DNA from: Herbaspirillum sp. CF444
GTDB taxonomy: Bacteria; Pseudomonadota; Gammaproteobacteria; Burkholderiales; Burkholderiaceae_D
Assembly: GCF_000282135.1 (NCBI RefSeq)
Contig: NZ_AKJW01000018.1
Location: 124,001 to 188,000 of the forward strand
Reading direction: 5' to 3'
Length of the DNA: 64,000 bases
Part shown: positions 56,590 through 64,000 of the stretch, in pieces
Position numbering within the stretch: the first letter of the stretch is position 1
Layout of the letters: every line of letters begins with the position of its first letter
Translations under genes and position numbers: made by a program
Notes under the pieces: model-generated
Seen by the model: the letters and a program-made list of their open reading frames with translations, nothing else
The model's database searches: none
What the model was told of the DNA's origin: nothing

Positions 56590-56725
56590 AACTGTGATCG
56601 AAGGTATGGAAAGCAATATCGGACAACGAGTTTTAAAGCGTTCTGGTCAAATTCAAAGCCGTAGATGGAAGGTCTGAGTCTTATATCTGTAATTCGCCAG
56701 AGGCTAGCCAGCAATAAGAAGTAAG

Positions 56726-56759
56726 ATGCCCCGCAACATTTATGTTGCGGGGCATTTTC
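56726..56759 (+). terminator. Terminator at the right edge of the island
   Basis: A 30-bp hairpin, ATGCCCCGCAACAT-TT-ATGTTGCGGGGCAT (56726-56755), followed by TTTTCATTTTT. It ends the island operon. A similar hairpin at 53272-53299 brackets the other side. On the - strand it lacks a T-run, so it is a weaker stop for czcA. Confidence 0.85.
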
Positions 56760-56763
56760 ATTT

Positions 56764-59700
56764 TTACGACGACGAAATGATCTTGCGCTTACCCATGCGT
56801 AGCCAATCTTGTAAGCGGCTACGCCATGATGGTGATTTTCCGACCACGTCATCATCTTCTAAGTCTGACGCATGCACCAACCGATACAACAACGGCAACA
56901 CCAGCAACGTCAACACCGTCGACGACAAAATCCCCCCGATGACCACAGTCGCCAATGGCCGTTGCACCTCGGCCCCGGTCCCGGTTGCCAGCGCCATCGG
57001 CACGAATCCCAGCGAGGCCACCAGCGCGGTCATCAACACCGGCCGCAGGCGCGTCATGGCGCCTTCGAAGATGGCGTCGTCGAGCGAGCGGCCTTCTTCG
57101 CGCAGGGTGCGGATGAAGGCGATCATCACCAGGCCGTTGAGCACCGCCACGCCTGACAGCGCGATGAAGCCGACGGCGGCGGAGATCGACAGCGGGATGC
57201 CGCGCATCGCCAGCGCCAGCACACCGCCGGTCAGGGCGAACGGGATGCCGGTGAAGACCAGCAGGCCGTCCTTGACGTTGTTGAACATCGCAAACAGCAA
57301 CACGAACACCAGCAGCAAGGCAACCGGTACGACGATTTGCAGGCGTTGCGTGGCCGATTGCAGGTTCTCGAACTGGCCGCCCCACGCAGTCCAGTAACCG
57401 ACCGGGATCTTCACCTGCGCGCCGATCTGGCGTGCGGCATCGTCGACGAAAGAACCGAGATCGCGGCCGCGCACGTTGGCGCTGACGACGATGCGGCGCT
57501 TGCCGTTTTCGCGGCTGACCTGATTCGGCCCCGGTGCGATGTCGAAATCGGCCACTTCGCCCAAGGGGATGAAGCTGATCTTGCCGTCGCCATGCGGCAA
57601 GGGTATCGGCAGGCGTTTGATGGCGTCGAGGTCGTTGCGCTCTCGTTCCGGCAGGCGCACGATGATGTCGAAGCGGCGGTCGCCCTGGAACAACGTGCCG
57701 GTTTCCTTGCCGCCGATGGCCATCGCCACCGTGTCTTGCACGTCGCCGATGTTGAGGCCGTAGCGGGCGGTCTTTTCCCTGTCTATCTTCACGGTCAGCA
57801 TCGGCAGGCCGGTCGATTGCTCGATCTTGACCTCGGTTGCGCCCGGCACCTTGCCGAGCACTGCCGCGATCTTGGCGGCGGTGTCGTTGAGCACCTCCAT
57901 GTCGTCGCCGAAGATTTTCACCGCGACGTCGCTGCGCACGCCCGATATCAGCTCGTTGAAACGCAACTGGATCGGTTGTGAAAACTCATAGCTGTTGCCG
58001 GGCAGGGTAGCGACGGTCTTCTGGATGGCTTCCTGCAGTTCCGCCTGTGTCTTCTTCGGCTCCGGCCATTCGTCTTGCGGCTTGAGCATGATGTAACCGT
58101 CTGAAATATTCGGCGGCATCGGGTCGGACGCCACTTCGGCGGTGCCGGTGCGGGCGAATACGCGCTCGATCTCGGGGAATTTGTCCTTGAGCGTGCGTTC
58201 CAGTTGCTGCTGCATCTCGACCGATTGCGTCAGGCTGGTGCCGGGGATGCGCAAGGCCTGGATCGCCAGGTCGCCTTCGTTGAGGCTGGGCACGAATTCG
58301 CTGCCCAGTTTCGCTCCGAGCAAGGTGCACAGCACGATGACGGCGGCGGCCAAGGACAACACAATCGGCTTGTTGACCATCGAGCGTTGCAGCAAAGGCG
58401 CATAGCTGCGCTTGGCAAAACGCATCAGAGCGTTTTCCTTTTCGTCGACCTTGTCGCCGATGAACAAGGCGATCGCCGCCGGGATGAAGGTGACCGACAG
58501 GATCATCGCGCCCAGCAAGGCCGCCACCACCGTGAACGCCATCGGCTGGAACATCTTGCCTTCGACGCCGGTGAGCGCAAACATCGGCAGGTAGACGATC
58601 ATGATGATCAGCTGGCCGAACAGCAGCGGCCTGCGCGCCTCGCGCGAGGCGGCGAAGACTTCGTGGAAGCGTTCGCTGCGCGTGAGCGGCCGGCCGTGAT
58701 GCTGTTGCGCATGCGCCAGGCGGCGCACGCAGTTTTCCACGATCACCACGGCGCCGTCGATGATGATGCCGAAGTCGAGCGCGCCGAGACTGAGCAGGTT
58801 GGCGCTGACGTGGTTGGACACCATGCCGGTGAAGGTGAACAGCATCGCCAGCGGGATCACCGTCGCCGTGATCACGGCCGCGCGGATGTTGCCGAGGAAC
58901 AGGAACAGCACCGCGATCACCAGCACCGCGCCTTCGATCAGGTTTTTCTTGACGGTGTTGATGGCCTTGTCGACCAGCACCGTGCGGTCGTACACGGTGA
59001 CGGCCTGCACGCCTTCGGGCAGCGAGCGGTTGATTTCGGCCATCTTCTTGTCGACCGCCTGCGACACCGTGCGGCTGTTCTGGCCGATCAGCATGAAGAC
59101 GGTGCCGAGCACGACTTCGCGACCATTCTCGGTGGCGGCGCCGGTGCGCAGTTCGCGGCCGATGCCGACTTCGGCGACGTCGCGGATGCGGATCGCCACG
59201 CCCTGCACGTTGCCGAGGATGATGTTGCCGATGTCGTCGATCGAGGCGACCTGTCCCGGCGCGCGGATCAGGTATTGCTCGCCGCGTTTCTCGATGTAGC
59301 CGGCGCCGACGTTGGCGTTGTTGCGTTCCAGCGCGGTCGCGACGTTTTGCAGCGTCAGGCCGTAGGAAGCCAGCTTGGCCGGCGAGGGCGCGACGTGATA
59401 TTCCTTGGCGTAGCCGCCGATGGAATTGATCTCGGTCACGCCGGGCACGTTGCGCAGTTGCGGCTTGATGATCCAGTCCTGGATTTCGCGCAGGTCGGCC
59501 GGTGAATAGGGCGTGCCGTCGGCTTTCTTCGCGCCGTCCTTGGCTTCGACCGTCCACAGGTAGATTTCGCCGAGGCCGGTGGAGATCGGTCCCATCGCGG
59601 GATCGATGCCGGACGGCAGCTTGCTGCGCGCTTCCTGGATGCGTTCGTTGACCAGCTGGCGCGCGAAGTAGATATCGGTGCCGTCTTTGAAGATCACGGT

Positions 59701-59979
59701 CACTTGCGACAGGCCGTAGCGCGACAGCGAGCGCGTCTGTTCCAGGTTGGGCAGTCCGGACATGACCGTCTCGATCGGGAAGCTGATGCGCTGCTCGGTC
59801 TCCAGCGGCGAATAGCCCGGTGCGGAGGTATTGATCTGCACCTGTACGTTGGTGATGTCGGGGACGGCGTCGATGGGCAGCTTCTGGTAGCTGTAGACGC
59901 CGTAGGCGGCCATGCCGAAGACGGCCAGCATGACCAGCCATCGATGCTCGATGGCGAAGCGGATGATGCGTTCAAACAT
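56764..59979 (-). CDS. czcA: Heavy-metal efflux RND transporter CzcA/CusA-type
   Basis: A 1071-aa inner-membrane proton-driven pump that exports divalent metal ions to the outside with CzcB and CzcC. The start at 59979 (MFERIIRFAIEHRWLVM) follows GAAGGA; a longer frame upstream lacks support. TM4 reads LDFGIIIDGAVVIVEN, the DFG-N3-DG-N5-EN pattern of the HME group that includes CzcA (Co/Zn/Cd), with the proton-relay Asp and Glu present. Twelve helices in two repeats and two large periplasmic loops are as expected. It is the last gene of the leftward czcICBA operon and converges on the island. Confidence 0.9.
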   Translation of the reverse strand: MFERIIRFAIEHRWLVMLAVFGMAAYGVYSYQKLPIDAVPDITNVQVQINTSAPGYSPLETEQRISFPIETVMSGLPNLEQTRSLSRYGLSQVTVIFKDGTDIYFARQLVNERIQEARSKLPSGIDPAMGPISTGLGEIYLWTVEAKDGAKKADGTPYSPADLREIQDWIIKPQLRNVPGVTEINSIGGYAKEYHVAPSPAKLASYGLTLQNVATALERNNANVGAGYIEKRGEQYLIRAPGQVASIDDIGNIILGNVQGVAIRIRDVAEVGIGRELRTGAATENGREVVLGTVFMLIGQNSRTVSQAVDKKMAEINRSLPEGVQAVTVYDRTVLVDKAINTVKKNLIEGAVLVIAVLFLFLGNIRAAVITATVIPLAMLFTFTGMVSNHVSANLLSLGALDFGIIIDGAVVIVENCVRRLAHAQQHHGRPLTRSERFHEVFAASREARRPLLFGQLIIMIVYLPMFALTGVEGKMFQPMAFTVVAALLGAMILSVTFIPAAIALFIGDKVDEKENALMRFAKRSYAPLLQRSMVNKPIVLSLAAAVIVLCTLLGAKLGSEFVPSLNEGDLAIQALRIPGTSLTQSVEMQQQLERTLKDKFPEIERVFARTGTAEVASDPMPPNISDGYIMLKPQDEWPEPKKTQAELQEAIQKTVATLPGNSYEFSQPIQLRFNELISGVRSDVAVKIFGDDMEVLNDTAAKIAAVLGKVPGATEVKIEQSTGLPMLTVKIDREKTARYGLNIGDVQDTVAMAIGGKETGTLFQGDRRFDIIVRLPERERNDLDAIKRLPIPLPHGDGKISFIPLGEVADFDIAPGPNQVSRENGKRRIVVSANVRGRDLGSFVDDAARQIGAQVKIPVGYWTAWGGQFENLQSATQRLQIVVPVALLLVFVLLFAMFNNVKDGLLVFTGIPFALTGGVLALAMRGIPLSISAAVGFIALSGVAVLNGLVMIAFIRTLREEGRSLDDAIFEGAMTRLRPVLMTALVASLGFVPMALATGTGAEVQRPLATVVIGGILSSTVLTLLVLPLLYRLVHASDLEDDDVVGKSPSWRSRLQDWLRMGKRKIISSS

Positions 59980-60032
59980 GAGTGTGTCCTTCTCGCTCGG
60001 AGTGGGAGGTGCAGTCGTTATTGAGCAAATAT

Positions 60033-61340
60033 TCAATGCGCATGTTCGGCGCTCCCTTTGCCCAGTTCTGCCTTGATGACGAAGCTGCCGGCGGCGGCGT
60101 AGGCGTCGCCTGCGCTGAGGCCCTTGAGGATTTCGACGCGCTTGCCGTCGCTGCGGCCGAGCGTGACTTCCTGTTTCCTGAAGCCGTCAGGTGTACGCAC
60201 GAAGACCACCTGTTTTTGCTCGACCGATTGCACGGCATCGACGGCGACGGCAAGCGCTACCTCGGTTTCCTGCGCCAGCACGTCAACGTTGACGAACAGG
60301 CCGGGACGCCAGGCATTGCCGGGATTGGGCAGCACGACGTGCGCCTTGGCGGTGCGCGTTTGTTCGCCCAGCAAGGCGCCGACGTAGGCGATCCTGCCGC
60401 TCGCGCTGGAGGCGAATGCGGTGGCGTTGACGGTGACGTTTTCGCCGACGCGCACGGCGCTCATGTCGCGGGCGGCGACCGTGATTTCGGCCCAGACGCT
60501 GGACAGGTCGGAGATCGTGAAGACGTTGGCGTCTTCCTTCACCGCTTCGCCGAGCGCCAGGTGCTTTTCGACCACGACGCCGTCGAAGGGGGCGCGGATT
60601 TCATAGCGGTTCAGCCCGGACGAGGCACTCCCTGCGCCGATGGCGGCCAGCTTCTGTTGCGCGTTGCGTACGGCGATTTCGGCTTCCTTCAATGCCTGTA
60701 CGGCTTGCAGGTAATCCTGTTCGGCGGAGATTTTTTCCTGCCACAAGGTTTTTTCGCGTGCATGCGTCGATTGCGCCAGCGTGAGGCGCTGCTGCGCGTT
60801 CAGCAATTCGCTGCGTTGCTCGGATACCGTGCTGCTGCTGACGATGGCGAGCACTTGTCCTTTCTTCACATGCTGGCCGAGATTGGCGCTGACCGATTCG
60901 ACCACGCCGTTGACCTTGGGGACGACGTGCGCAGTGCGGTCCTGGTTGAAGCGGATTTCACCGGGCAGTTGCAGGCTGGTGCGGATGCGGCCCGGGGCGG
61001 CGGTGTCGAGGACGATGCCGGCGGCTTTCAGTTGCGATTCGCTGAAGGCGACGGCGTTTTCTTCGTCATGGCCATCGTCATTGCCATGGTCACGGCGGCC
61101 GGCTTCTTTGCGTCCGTCTTCCTTATGTTCATCTTCTTTGTGTCCATCTTCTTTGTGTCCATCTTCTTTGTGCTCCTCCTTTGCGTTCTTTTCTGCGGCA
61201 TGGTCGTGCCCGCTTTCGGCGTGGGTGTCGGCTTCATTGGCCTGTTCCGCCTTGCCGGAACCGCCGAGCAGGATCAGCGCGGCCAGCAGCGCAGTGATGG
61301 CCGCAATGGCGGCGAGGGTGAGTTTCTGTTTCTTGGTCAT
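60033..61340 (-). CDS. czcB: RND metal efflux adaptor protein CzcB, with His/Asp/Glu-rich repeat region
   Basis: A 435-aa periplasmic membrane-fusion protein linking CzcA to CzcC. An N-terminal anchor is followed by a metal-binding stretch (about residues 38-92) containing HDH, repeated HKEDG units and HGNDDGHDEE. Then come the lipoyl/hairpin region (VVPKVNGVVESVSANLGQHVKKGQVLAIVSS), a coiled-coil hairpin and a beta-barrel (RYEIRAPFDGVVVEKHLALGEAV; LSSVWAEITVAARDM). The stop is 53 bp before the czcA start. It ends in HAH. The acidic/His repeats arise from 15-bp DNA units and probably bind Zn2+, Co2+ or Cd2+. Confidence 0.9.
   Translation of the reverse strand: MTKKQKLTLAAIAAITALLAALILLGGSGKAEQANEADTHAESGHDHAAEKNAKEEHKEDGHKEDGHKEDEHKEDGRKEAGRRDHGNDDGHDEENAVAFSESQLKAAGIVLDTAAPGRIRTSLQLPGEIRFNQDRTAHVVPKVNGVVESVSANLGQHVKKGQVLAIVSSSTVSEQRSELLNAQQRLTLAQSTHAREKTLWQEKISAEQDYLQAVQALKEAEIAVRNAQQKLAAIGAGSASSGLNRYEIRAPFDGVVVEKHLALGEAVKEDANVFTISDLSSVWAEITVAARDMSAVRVGENVTVNATAFASSASGRIAYVGALLGEQTRTAKAHVVLPNPGNAWRPGLFVNVDVLAQETEVALAVAVDAVQSVEQKQVVFVRTPDGFRKQEVTLGRSDGKRVEILKGLSAGDAYAAAGSFVIKAELGKGSAEHAH
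61110..61187. repeat. 15-bp tandem repeats inside czcB
   Basis: About five units of 15 bp, the central two identical over the unit CTTCTTTGTGTCCAT as read on the + strand, encode HKEDG-type pentapeptides. Unit number could vary between strains without shifting the frame. Confidence 0.75.
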
Positions 61341-61352
61341 GATGGCGTCCGG

Positions 61353-62585
61353 TTATTGGTTGGGGCCGGCGGAACCGAGCAGGCGCTCCAGTTCGGCCGA
61401 GGCGAGATGGGCATCGGAGATCGCGCGCAGGTATTGCGAGCGCGCCTGGAACAAGGTGCGCTGGGCGTCGAGCACTTCCAGGAAATTGAACTTGCCGAGT
61501 TCGAAGCCCTTGCCGGCGGCGGCATAGGCGCTCTGTGCGCCGGGCAGGATGTCGCTGTGCAGGACGGCGACTTCGGCGTGGGCGTTGCGCAGCTTTTCAT
61601 ACGCTTGCGCGATGTCGGTGCGCACGCGCGTCTCTGCGGCGGCCAGTTCGTCGCGCGCCTTGTCGGTGCGGCGCAGGGCTTCTTCCAGGTTGCCGCGATT
61701 GTTGTCGAAGAAAGGCAACGGCATCGATACGCCGACCACCCACATGCTGCGGCCGGCTTCTTCGTCGCGTTTCCTGCCCAGGCTCAGCGTGGCGTCGGGA
61801 ATGCGCTTGCTGCTTTCGATCTTGCTCAATGCCTGGCGGCGTTCGACCTCGAGCCGGGCCAGCCGCAGTTGCGGCGCGTCGGCGCTGCGTTCCGCGATGT
61901 CGGCGATGGCCGGCAGCGGCGGCAATTGTGCGGCGCTGCCTTCGGCCAGCGTGAAGCGCGGCTGGGCGTTGCCCCACAGGGCGGCGAGGCGCCGCCGCGA
62001 GAGATCGAGTTCACCGTCGGCCTGACTCAGTTCGAGCCGTGCAGAAGCAGCGGCAACGCGCGCCCGAGTTTCTTCGACCGGCGAGATCTTGCCGGCCGTG
62101 ACGCGGCGGCCGGTGGCGTCGGCTGCGCTACGGGCAAGGTCGGCGGATTCCTGCGCCAGGCGCCGGCGTTCCTGTGCCGTCAGTACGGCGAAGAACGCAG
62201 AGGTAGCGGCGATGCGGATTTCGTCGCGCCTGATCGCCAGTTCGATACGGGCGGCGTCGCGTGACCGTTCGGCGGCGCCGATGCGGGCATCGCGCTTGCC
62301 GCCGAGTTCGATCGGCTGATTGAGCTGGATGGTCGTGGTGCGCGTGCTTTTGCGCGTGTCTTCCATCAGCGTCGACAGTTCGGGATTGGGGCGTGCGCCG
62401 GCTTGCAGGACCGCGGCGTCAACCGCTTCGAGTTCGTGCCGGGCGGAGGACAGTTCAGGGTTGTTGTCGAGCGCGAGCGCGACGGCGTTGCTTAGCGTGA
62501 GGGGCGTTGCCGCCTCCTGCGCATGCGTGTAGGCAGGACAGGCGAGCAGAAGCGCCAGTCCCAGCGGATAGAAACGGGTGTACAT
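61353..62585 (-). CDS. czcC: Outer-membrane efflux protein CzcC (TolC-like)
   Basis: A 410-aa outer-membrane factor with signal peptide ending YTHA-QE and two OEP repeats. The first is LTLSNAVALALDNNPELSSARHELEAVDAAVLQAGARPNPEL, the second includes PQLRLARLEVERRQALSKIESSKRIPD and VGVSMPLPFFDNNRGNLEEA, the latter typical of CzcC. It ends the tripartite export path. Its stop is 12 bp from the czcB start. Confidence 0.9.
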   Translation of the reverse strand: MYTRFYPLGLALLLACPAYTHAQEAATPLTLSNAVALALDNNPELSSARHELEAVDAAVLQAGARPNPELSTLMEDTRKSTRTTTIQLNQPIELGGKRDARIGAAERSRDAARIELAIRRDEIRIAATSAFFAVLTAQERRRLAQESADLARSAADATGRRVTAGKISPVEETRARVAAASARLELSQADGELDLSRRRLAALWGNAQPRFTLAEGSAAQLPPLPAIADIAERSADAPQLRLARLEVERRQALSKIESSKRIPDATLSLGRKRDEEAGRSMWVVGVSMPLPFFDNNRGNLEEALRRTDKARDELAAAETRVRTDIAQAYEKLRNAHAEVAVLHSDILPGAQSAYAAAGKGFELGKFNFLEVLDAQRTLFQARSQYLRAISDAHLASAELERLLGSAGPNQ

Positions 62586-62664
62586 CGAATTCTCCGATTA
62601 AAGGGAAGGAATTCGGCGAGCGCTCAGCAGTGGTGAGGTAAAGAGAAAGACGGCTCGCCGGCGC

Positions 62665-62707
62665 AGAACCTGTTCAAGGTCTCGCAGCAAGACCTTGAGC
62701 AGGTTCT
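62665..62707. repeat. Family A repeat, ends-only copy 3
   Basis: AGAACCTGTTCAAGGTCT (62665-62682), 7 bp, then AGACCTTGAGCAGGTTCT (62690-62707). The terminal arms of family A are kept, with one mismatch between them and one coordinated change from copy 1, and the ~100-bp interior is gone. It ends exactly at the czcI stop codon and lies between czcI and czcC. Confidence 0.8.
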
Positions 62708-63057
62708 CAGGCGGTGAGTTTCCAGTCGGGCTCTTCGGGGGATTCTCCGATGTGGGAGAGATAGCGGGCAGGAGTTGATACGGTAAAGCGGTCTTTGTCA
62801 GCGGCGGCGGGCGCCCAGGTCACGAGCGGATTCAGCGGCTTGCTGCAGGAAAAATGGCAAAAGCTGCAATCGGCGTCGTCGCCTTCGCTCAGTTTTTTTT
62901 CCGGAGTCTGGTCCTGCTTGCTGCCGGCATCGGCTTCATGGTGACCGAGATGCTGCGTGCTGCTTTCAGTTTCATGCTGGCAATACGACGCGACCGCCGC
63001 CCAGGAGAACTGGAACGGCAGGAGCAGCAGCAGGAAAATGATCAGGTAGCGTCGCAT
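62707..63057 (-). CDS. czcI: CzcI-like periplasmic protein of the metal-efflux operon
   Basis: A 116-aa exported protein starting MRRYLIIFLLLLLPFQFSWA-AV, the N-terminus typical of CzcI. The mature part is rich in His and Cys (SYCQHE, HLGHHE, DADCSFCHFSCSKP), which could bind metal. CzcI lies at the head of czc operons and is thought to modulate their expression; its mechanism is not settled. It is the first gene of the leftward run. Confidence 0.8.
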   Translation of the reverse strand: MRRYLIIFLLLLLPFQFSWAAVASYCQHETESSTQHLGHHEADAGSKQDQTPEKKLSEGDDADCSFCHFSCSKPLNPLVTWAPAAADKDRFTVSTPARYLSHIGESPEEPDWKLTA

Positions 63058-63066
63058 GGCGCGGCA

Positions 63067-63098
63067 ATTATAGCCGTACTTGTCGAGAGGGTGCTCAA
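63067..63098 (-). promoter_or_regulatory. Candidate czc operon promoter
   Basis: On the leftward strand, TTGAGC (63093-63098), a 20-bp spacer and a perfect TATAAT (63067-63072) precede czcI. The -10 ends only 9 nt before the ATG, so the mRNA would be leaderless or nearly so. A 19-20 bp spacer is typical of promoters twisted open by MerR-type metal regulators, but no clear dyad is visible in it. Confidence 0.45.
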
Positions 63099-63336
63099 AT
63101 ATGAATGACTCCTGAACGAAGCATTTATTTTTGATGAGTAAATAGAAAATTCGCGATTAAAAGAATGGATTTCAATCTCTTACAACTGCGTCGTCAACAC
63201 GCGCCGTCAGGACATCGTTGTTGGTCCAGTCCTTGGGAGCGGAGCTGTGCAAGGCAGAGGATGTCTCTCAGGCAAGGCGTCGATTGCAGACTTTCCCGGG
63301 TCGATCGACATGTTAGTTATTTTTCGAAGGTAAATC

Positions 63337-63588
63337 ATGCATTACATTTTGATGTTTATCGTTGGTATTGTCGTTGGCGCGATTGCTCGCCTTGTTGTTC
63401 CGGGGAGCGAGCATTTCGGCATCTTGCTGACCGGAGTGTTGGGTATCGTCGGTTCGGTCGTCGGCGGCCTGATCGCCCGTCTGTTCAGCAAGCCTGTCGA
63501 TGGGGCGTTCTTCCATCCGGCAGGCTTGATCCTGTCGGTGATCGGTGCGGTGGTGGTTCTGCTGGCCTATAACCACTTTCTCCGTTGA
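63337..63588 (+). CDS. GlsB/YeaQ/YmgE-family small membrane protein
   Basis: An 83-aa inner-membrane protein with three hydrophobic segments (ILMFIVGIVVGAIARLV, FGILLTGVLGIVGSVVGGLIARLF, LILSVIGAVVVLLAYNHF) and the Gly-rich pattern of the transglycosylase-associated / GlsB stress family. The start at 63337 follows GAAGGTAAATC. The biochemical function of the family is unknown; members are often stress-induced. The upstream ~280 bp hold no other gene that I can support. Confidence 0.85.
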   Translation: MHYILMFIVGIVVGAIARLVVPGSEHFGILLTGVLGIVGSVVGGLIARLFSKPVDGAFFHPAGLILSVIGAVVVLLAYNHFLR

Positions 63589-63627
63589 TGCGTTATTGAT
63601 GGCGCTGTTGTTTCCGGCCGCGTGACG

Positions 63628-63664
63628 AAAAACGCCCCCGGGCAAAATTGCCAGGGGGCGTTTT
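63628..63664. terminator. Bidirectional terminator
   Basis: AACGCCCCC (63631-63639) pairs with GGGGGCGTT (63654-63662), with A-run left and T-run right. It separates the converging glsB-like and MFS genes. Confidence 0.85.
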
Positions 63665-63688
63665 CATTGATGCGTCGGCAGGGCTGTT

Positions 63689-64000
63689 TTATGCCAGCGC
63701 TCTCGCAGCGCGACGGTCCAGCAGCGCCGAGGTCAGCACGGTCAGAAAACCCAGCACCGATACGCTTGCGCCCAGCAGCGGCAAATCGGTGAGCGGCAAG
63801 CCTGCAGAAATCGCCAGGCCGCCCAGCCATGCACCCGTCGCATTCCCTACATTGAAGGCGCCCTGGTTGAGCGTCGACGCCAGGTTCGGCGCATCCTTGG
63901 CCTTGTCCAGCACGCGGATCTGCGCCGCCGGCACGACGGCGAACGAAAAAGCGCCCCAGATGAACATGGTGATCAGCGTCGGCAATTGATAATGGCTGCT
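63689..64000 (-). CDS. MFS transporter, C-terminal part (5' end outside window)
   Basis: The last ~103 residues of a major-facilitator protein of the DHA1/AraJ type. The frame is open to the window edge. Three helices are visible, with phrases PTLITMFIWGAFSFAVVPAAQIRVLDKA, APNLASTLNQGAFNVGNATGAWLGGLAISAGL and LPLLGASVSVLGFLTVLTSALLDRR, typical of sugar or drug efflux permeases. The substrate cannot be inferred. Confidence 0.8.
   Translation of the reverse strand, partial: SSHYQLPTLITMFIWGAFSFAVVPAAQIRVLDKAKDAPNLASTLNQGAFNVGNATGAWLGGLAISAGLPLTDLPLLGASVSVLGFLTVLTSALLDRRAARALA

Noticed and set aside
53271-56759. Bracketing hairpins considered as attachment sites of an integrative element
   Set aside because: No integrase, tRNA or excision gene is present, and both hairpins work as terminators; duplication at a terminator is the simpler reading.
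61110-61187. Short regularly spaced repeats considered as a CRISPR remnant
   Set aside because: The units are contiguous, have no spacers and encode in-frame HKEDG peptides in czcB.
63165-63572. A 135-codon + strand frame over the glsB-like gene
   Set aside because: It overlaps the conserved GlsB/YeaQ frame and is rich in Arg, Cys and Trp with no domain.

Overview
The window looks like the chromosome of a high-GC beta-proteobacterium of the Burkholderiales, most likely Oxalobacteraceae and Herbaspirillum-like. This is inferred from many porins of the Burkholderiales type, a glucokinase-HexR fusion protein, a nicotinate-degradation locus and several families of palindromic intergenic repeats. 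No rRNA, tRNA, transposase, integrase or CRISPR array was seen.

Layout. (1) 1-5470: the 3' end of a porin, a 140-bp palindromic repeat, a GntR regulator with an orphan amino-acid-type binding protein and an amidase, then a flavin-reductase-like gene. (2) 5000-24123: a nicotinate locus. A MarR regulator (nicR) is followed by the leftward run nicE-nicD-nicX-nicF-nicB (molybdenum subunit) and the divergent rightward run nicC-nicA and a cytochrome c fusion subunit. Next come a PAS chemoreceptor, a porin and a branched-chain-type ABC importer with fused permeases. Together these encode nicotinate -> 6-hydroxynicotinate -> 2,5-dihydroxypyridine -> N-formylmaleamate -> maleamate -> maleate -> fumarate, probably with uptake and taxis. 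(3) 24465-25928: a membrane diguanylate cyclase. (4) 25940-34275: a second branched-chain-type ABC importer with its own porin, an Asp/Glu/hydantoin-type racemase and a divergent GntR regulator facing a set of matching operator-like palindromes. (5) 34815-35912: a porin with an AT-rich upstream region and a long 3' non-coding stretch. (6) 36191-44498: a purine-nucleoside-like operon (porin, polyamine/iron-type ABC importer, nucleoside hydrolase, adenosine deaminase) with a divergent LysR regulator. (7) 44786-53252: glucose uptake and entry into the Entner-Doudoroff route (glk-hexR fusion, zwf, gtsABC and an ATPase), with HexR-like boxes between zwf and gtsA. (8) 53478-56586: an AT-richer two-gene island that looks like a defence module, an RloC/PrrC-type AAA ATPase with a zinc-hook CxxC and a candidate HEPN nuclease end, followed by a TIR-like protein. 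Similar terminator hairpins bracket it. (9) 56764-63057: a leftward czcI-czcC-czcB-czcA heavy-metal efflux operon. (10) 63337-64000: a small GlsB/YeaQ-type membrane protein and the 3' end of an MFS transporter.

The most interesting items are the island at 53.5-56.6 kb and the split nicotinate hydroxylase, whose cytochrome subunit carries a shortened molybdopterin-type domain lacking its catalytic residues. Also notable are the palindromic repeats sharing a GTAC-N4-GTAC apex and a 29-codon coupling ORF built partly from 12-bp repeats. All functional calls come from reading the translated sequence; no database search was run.
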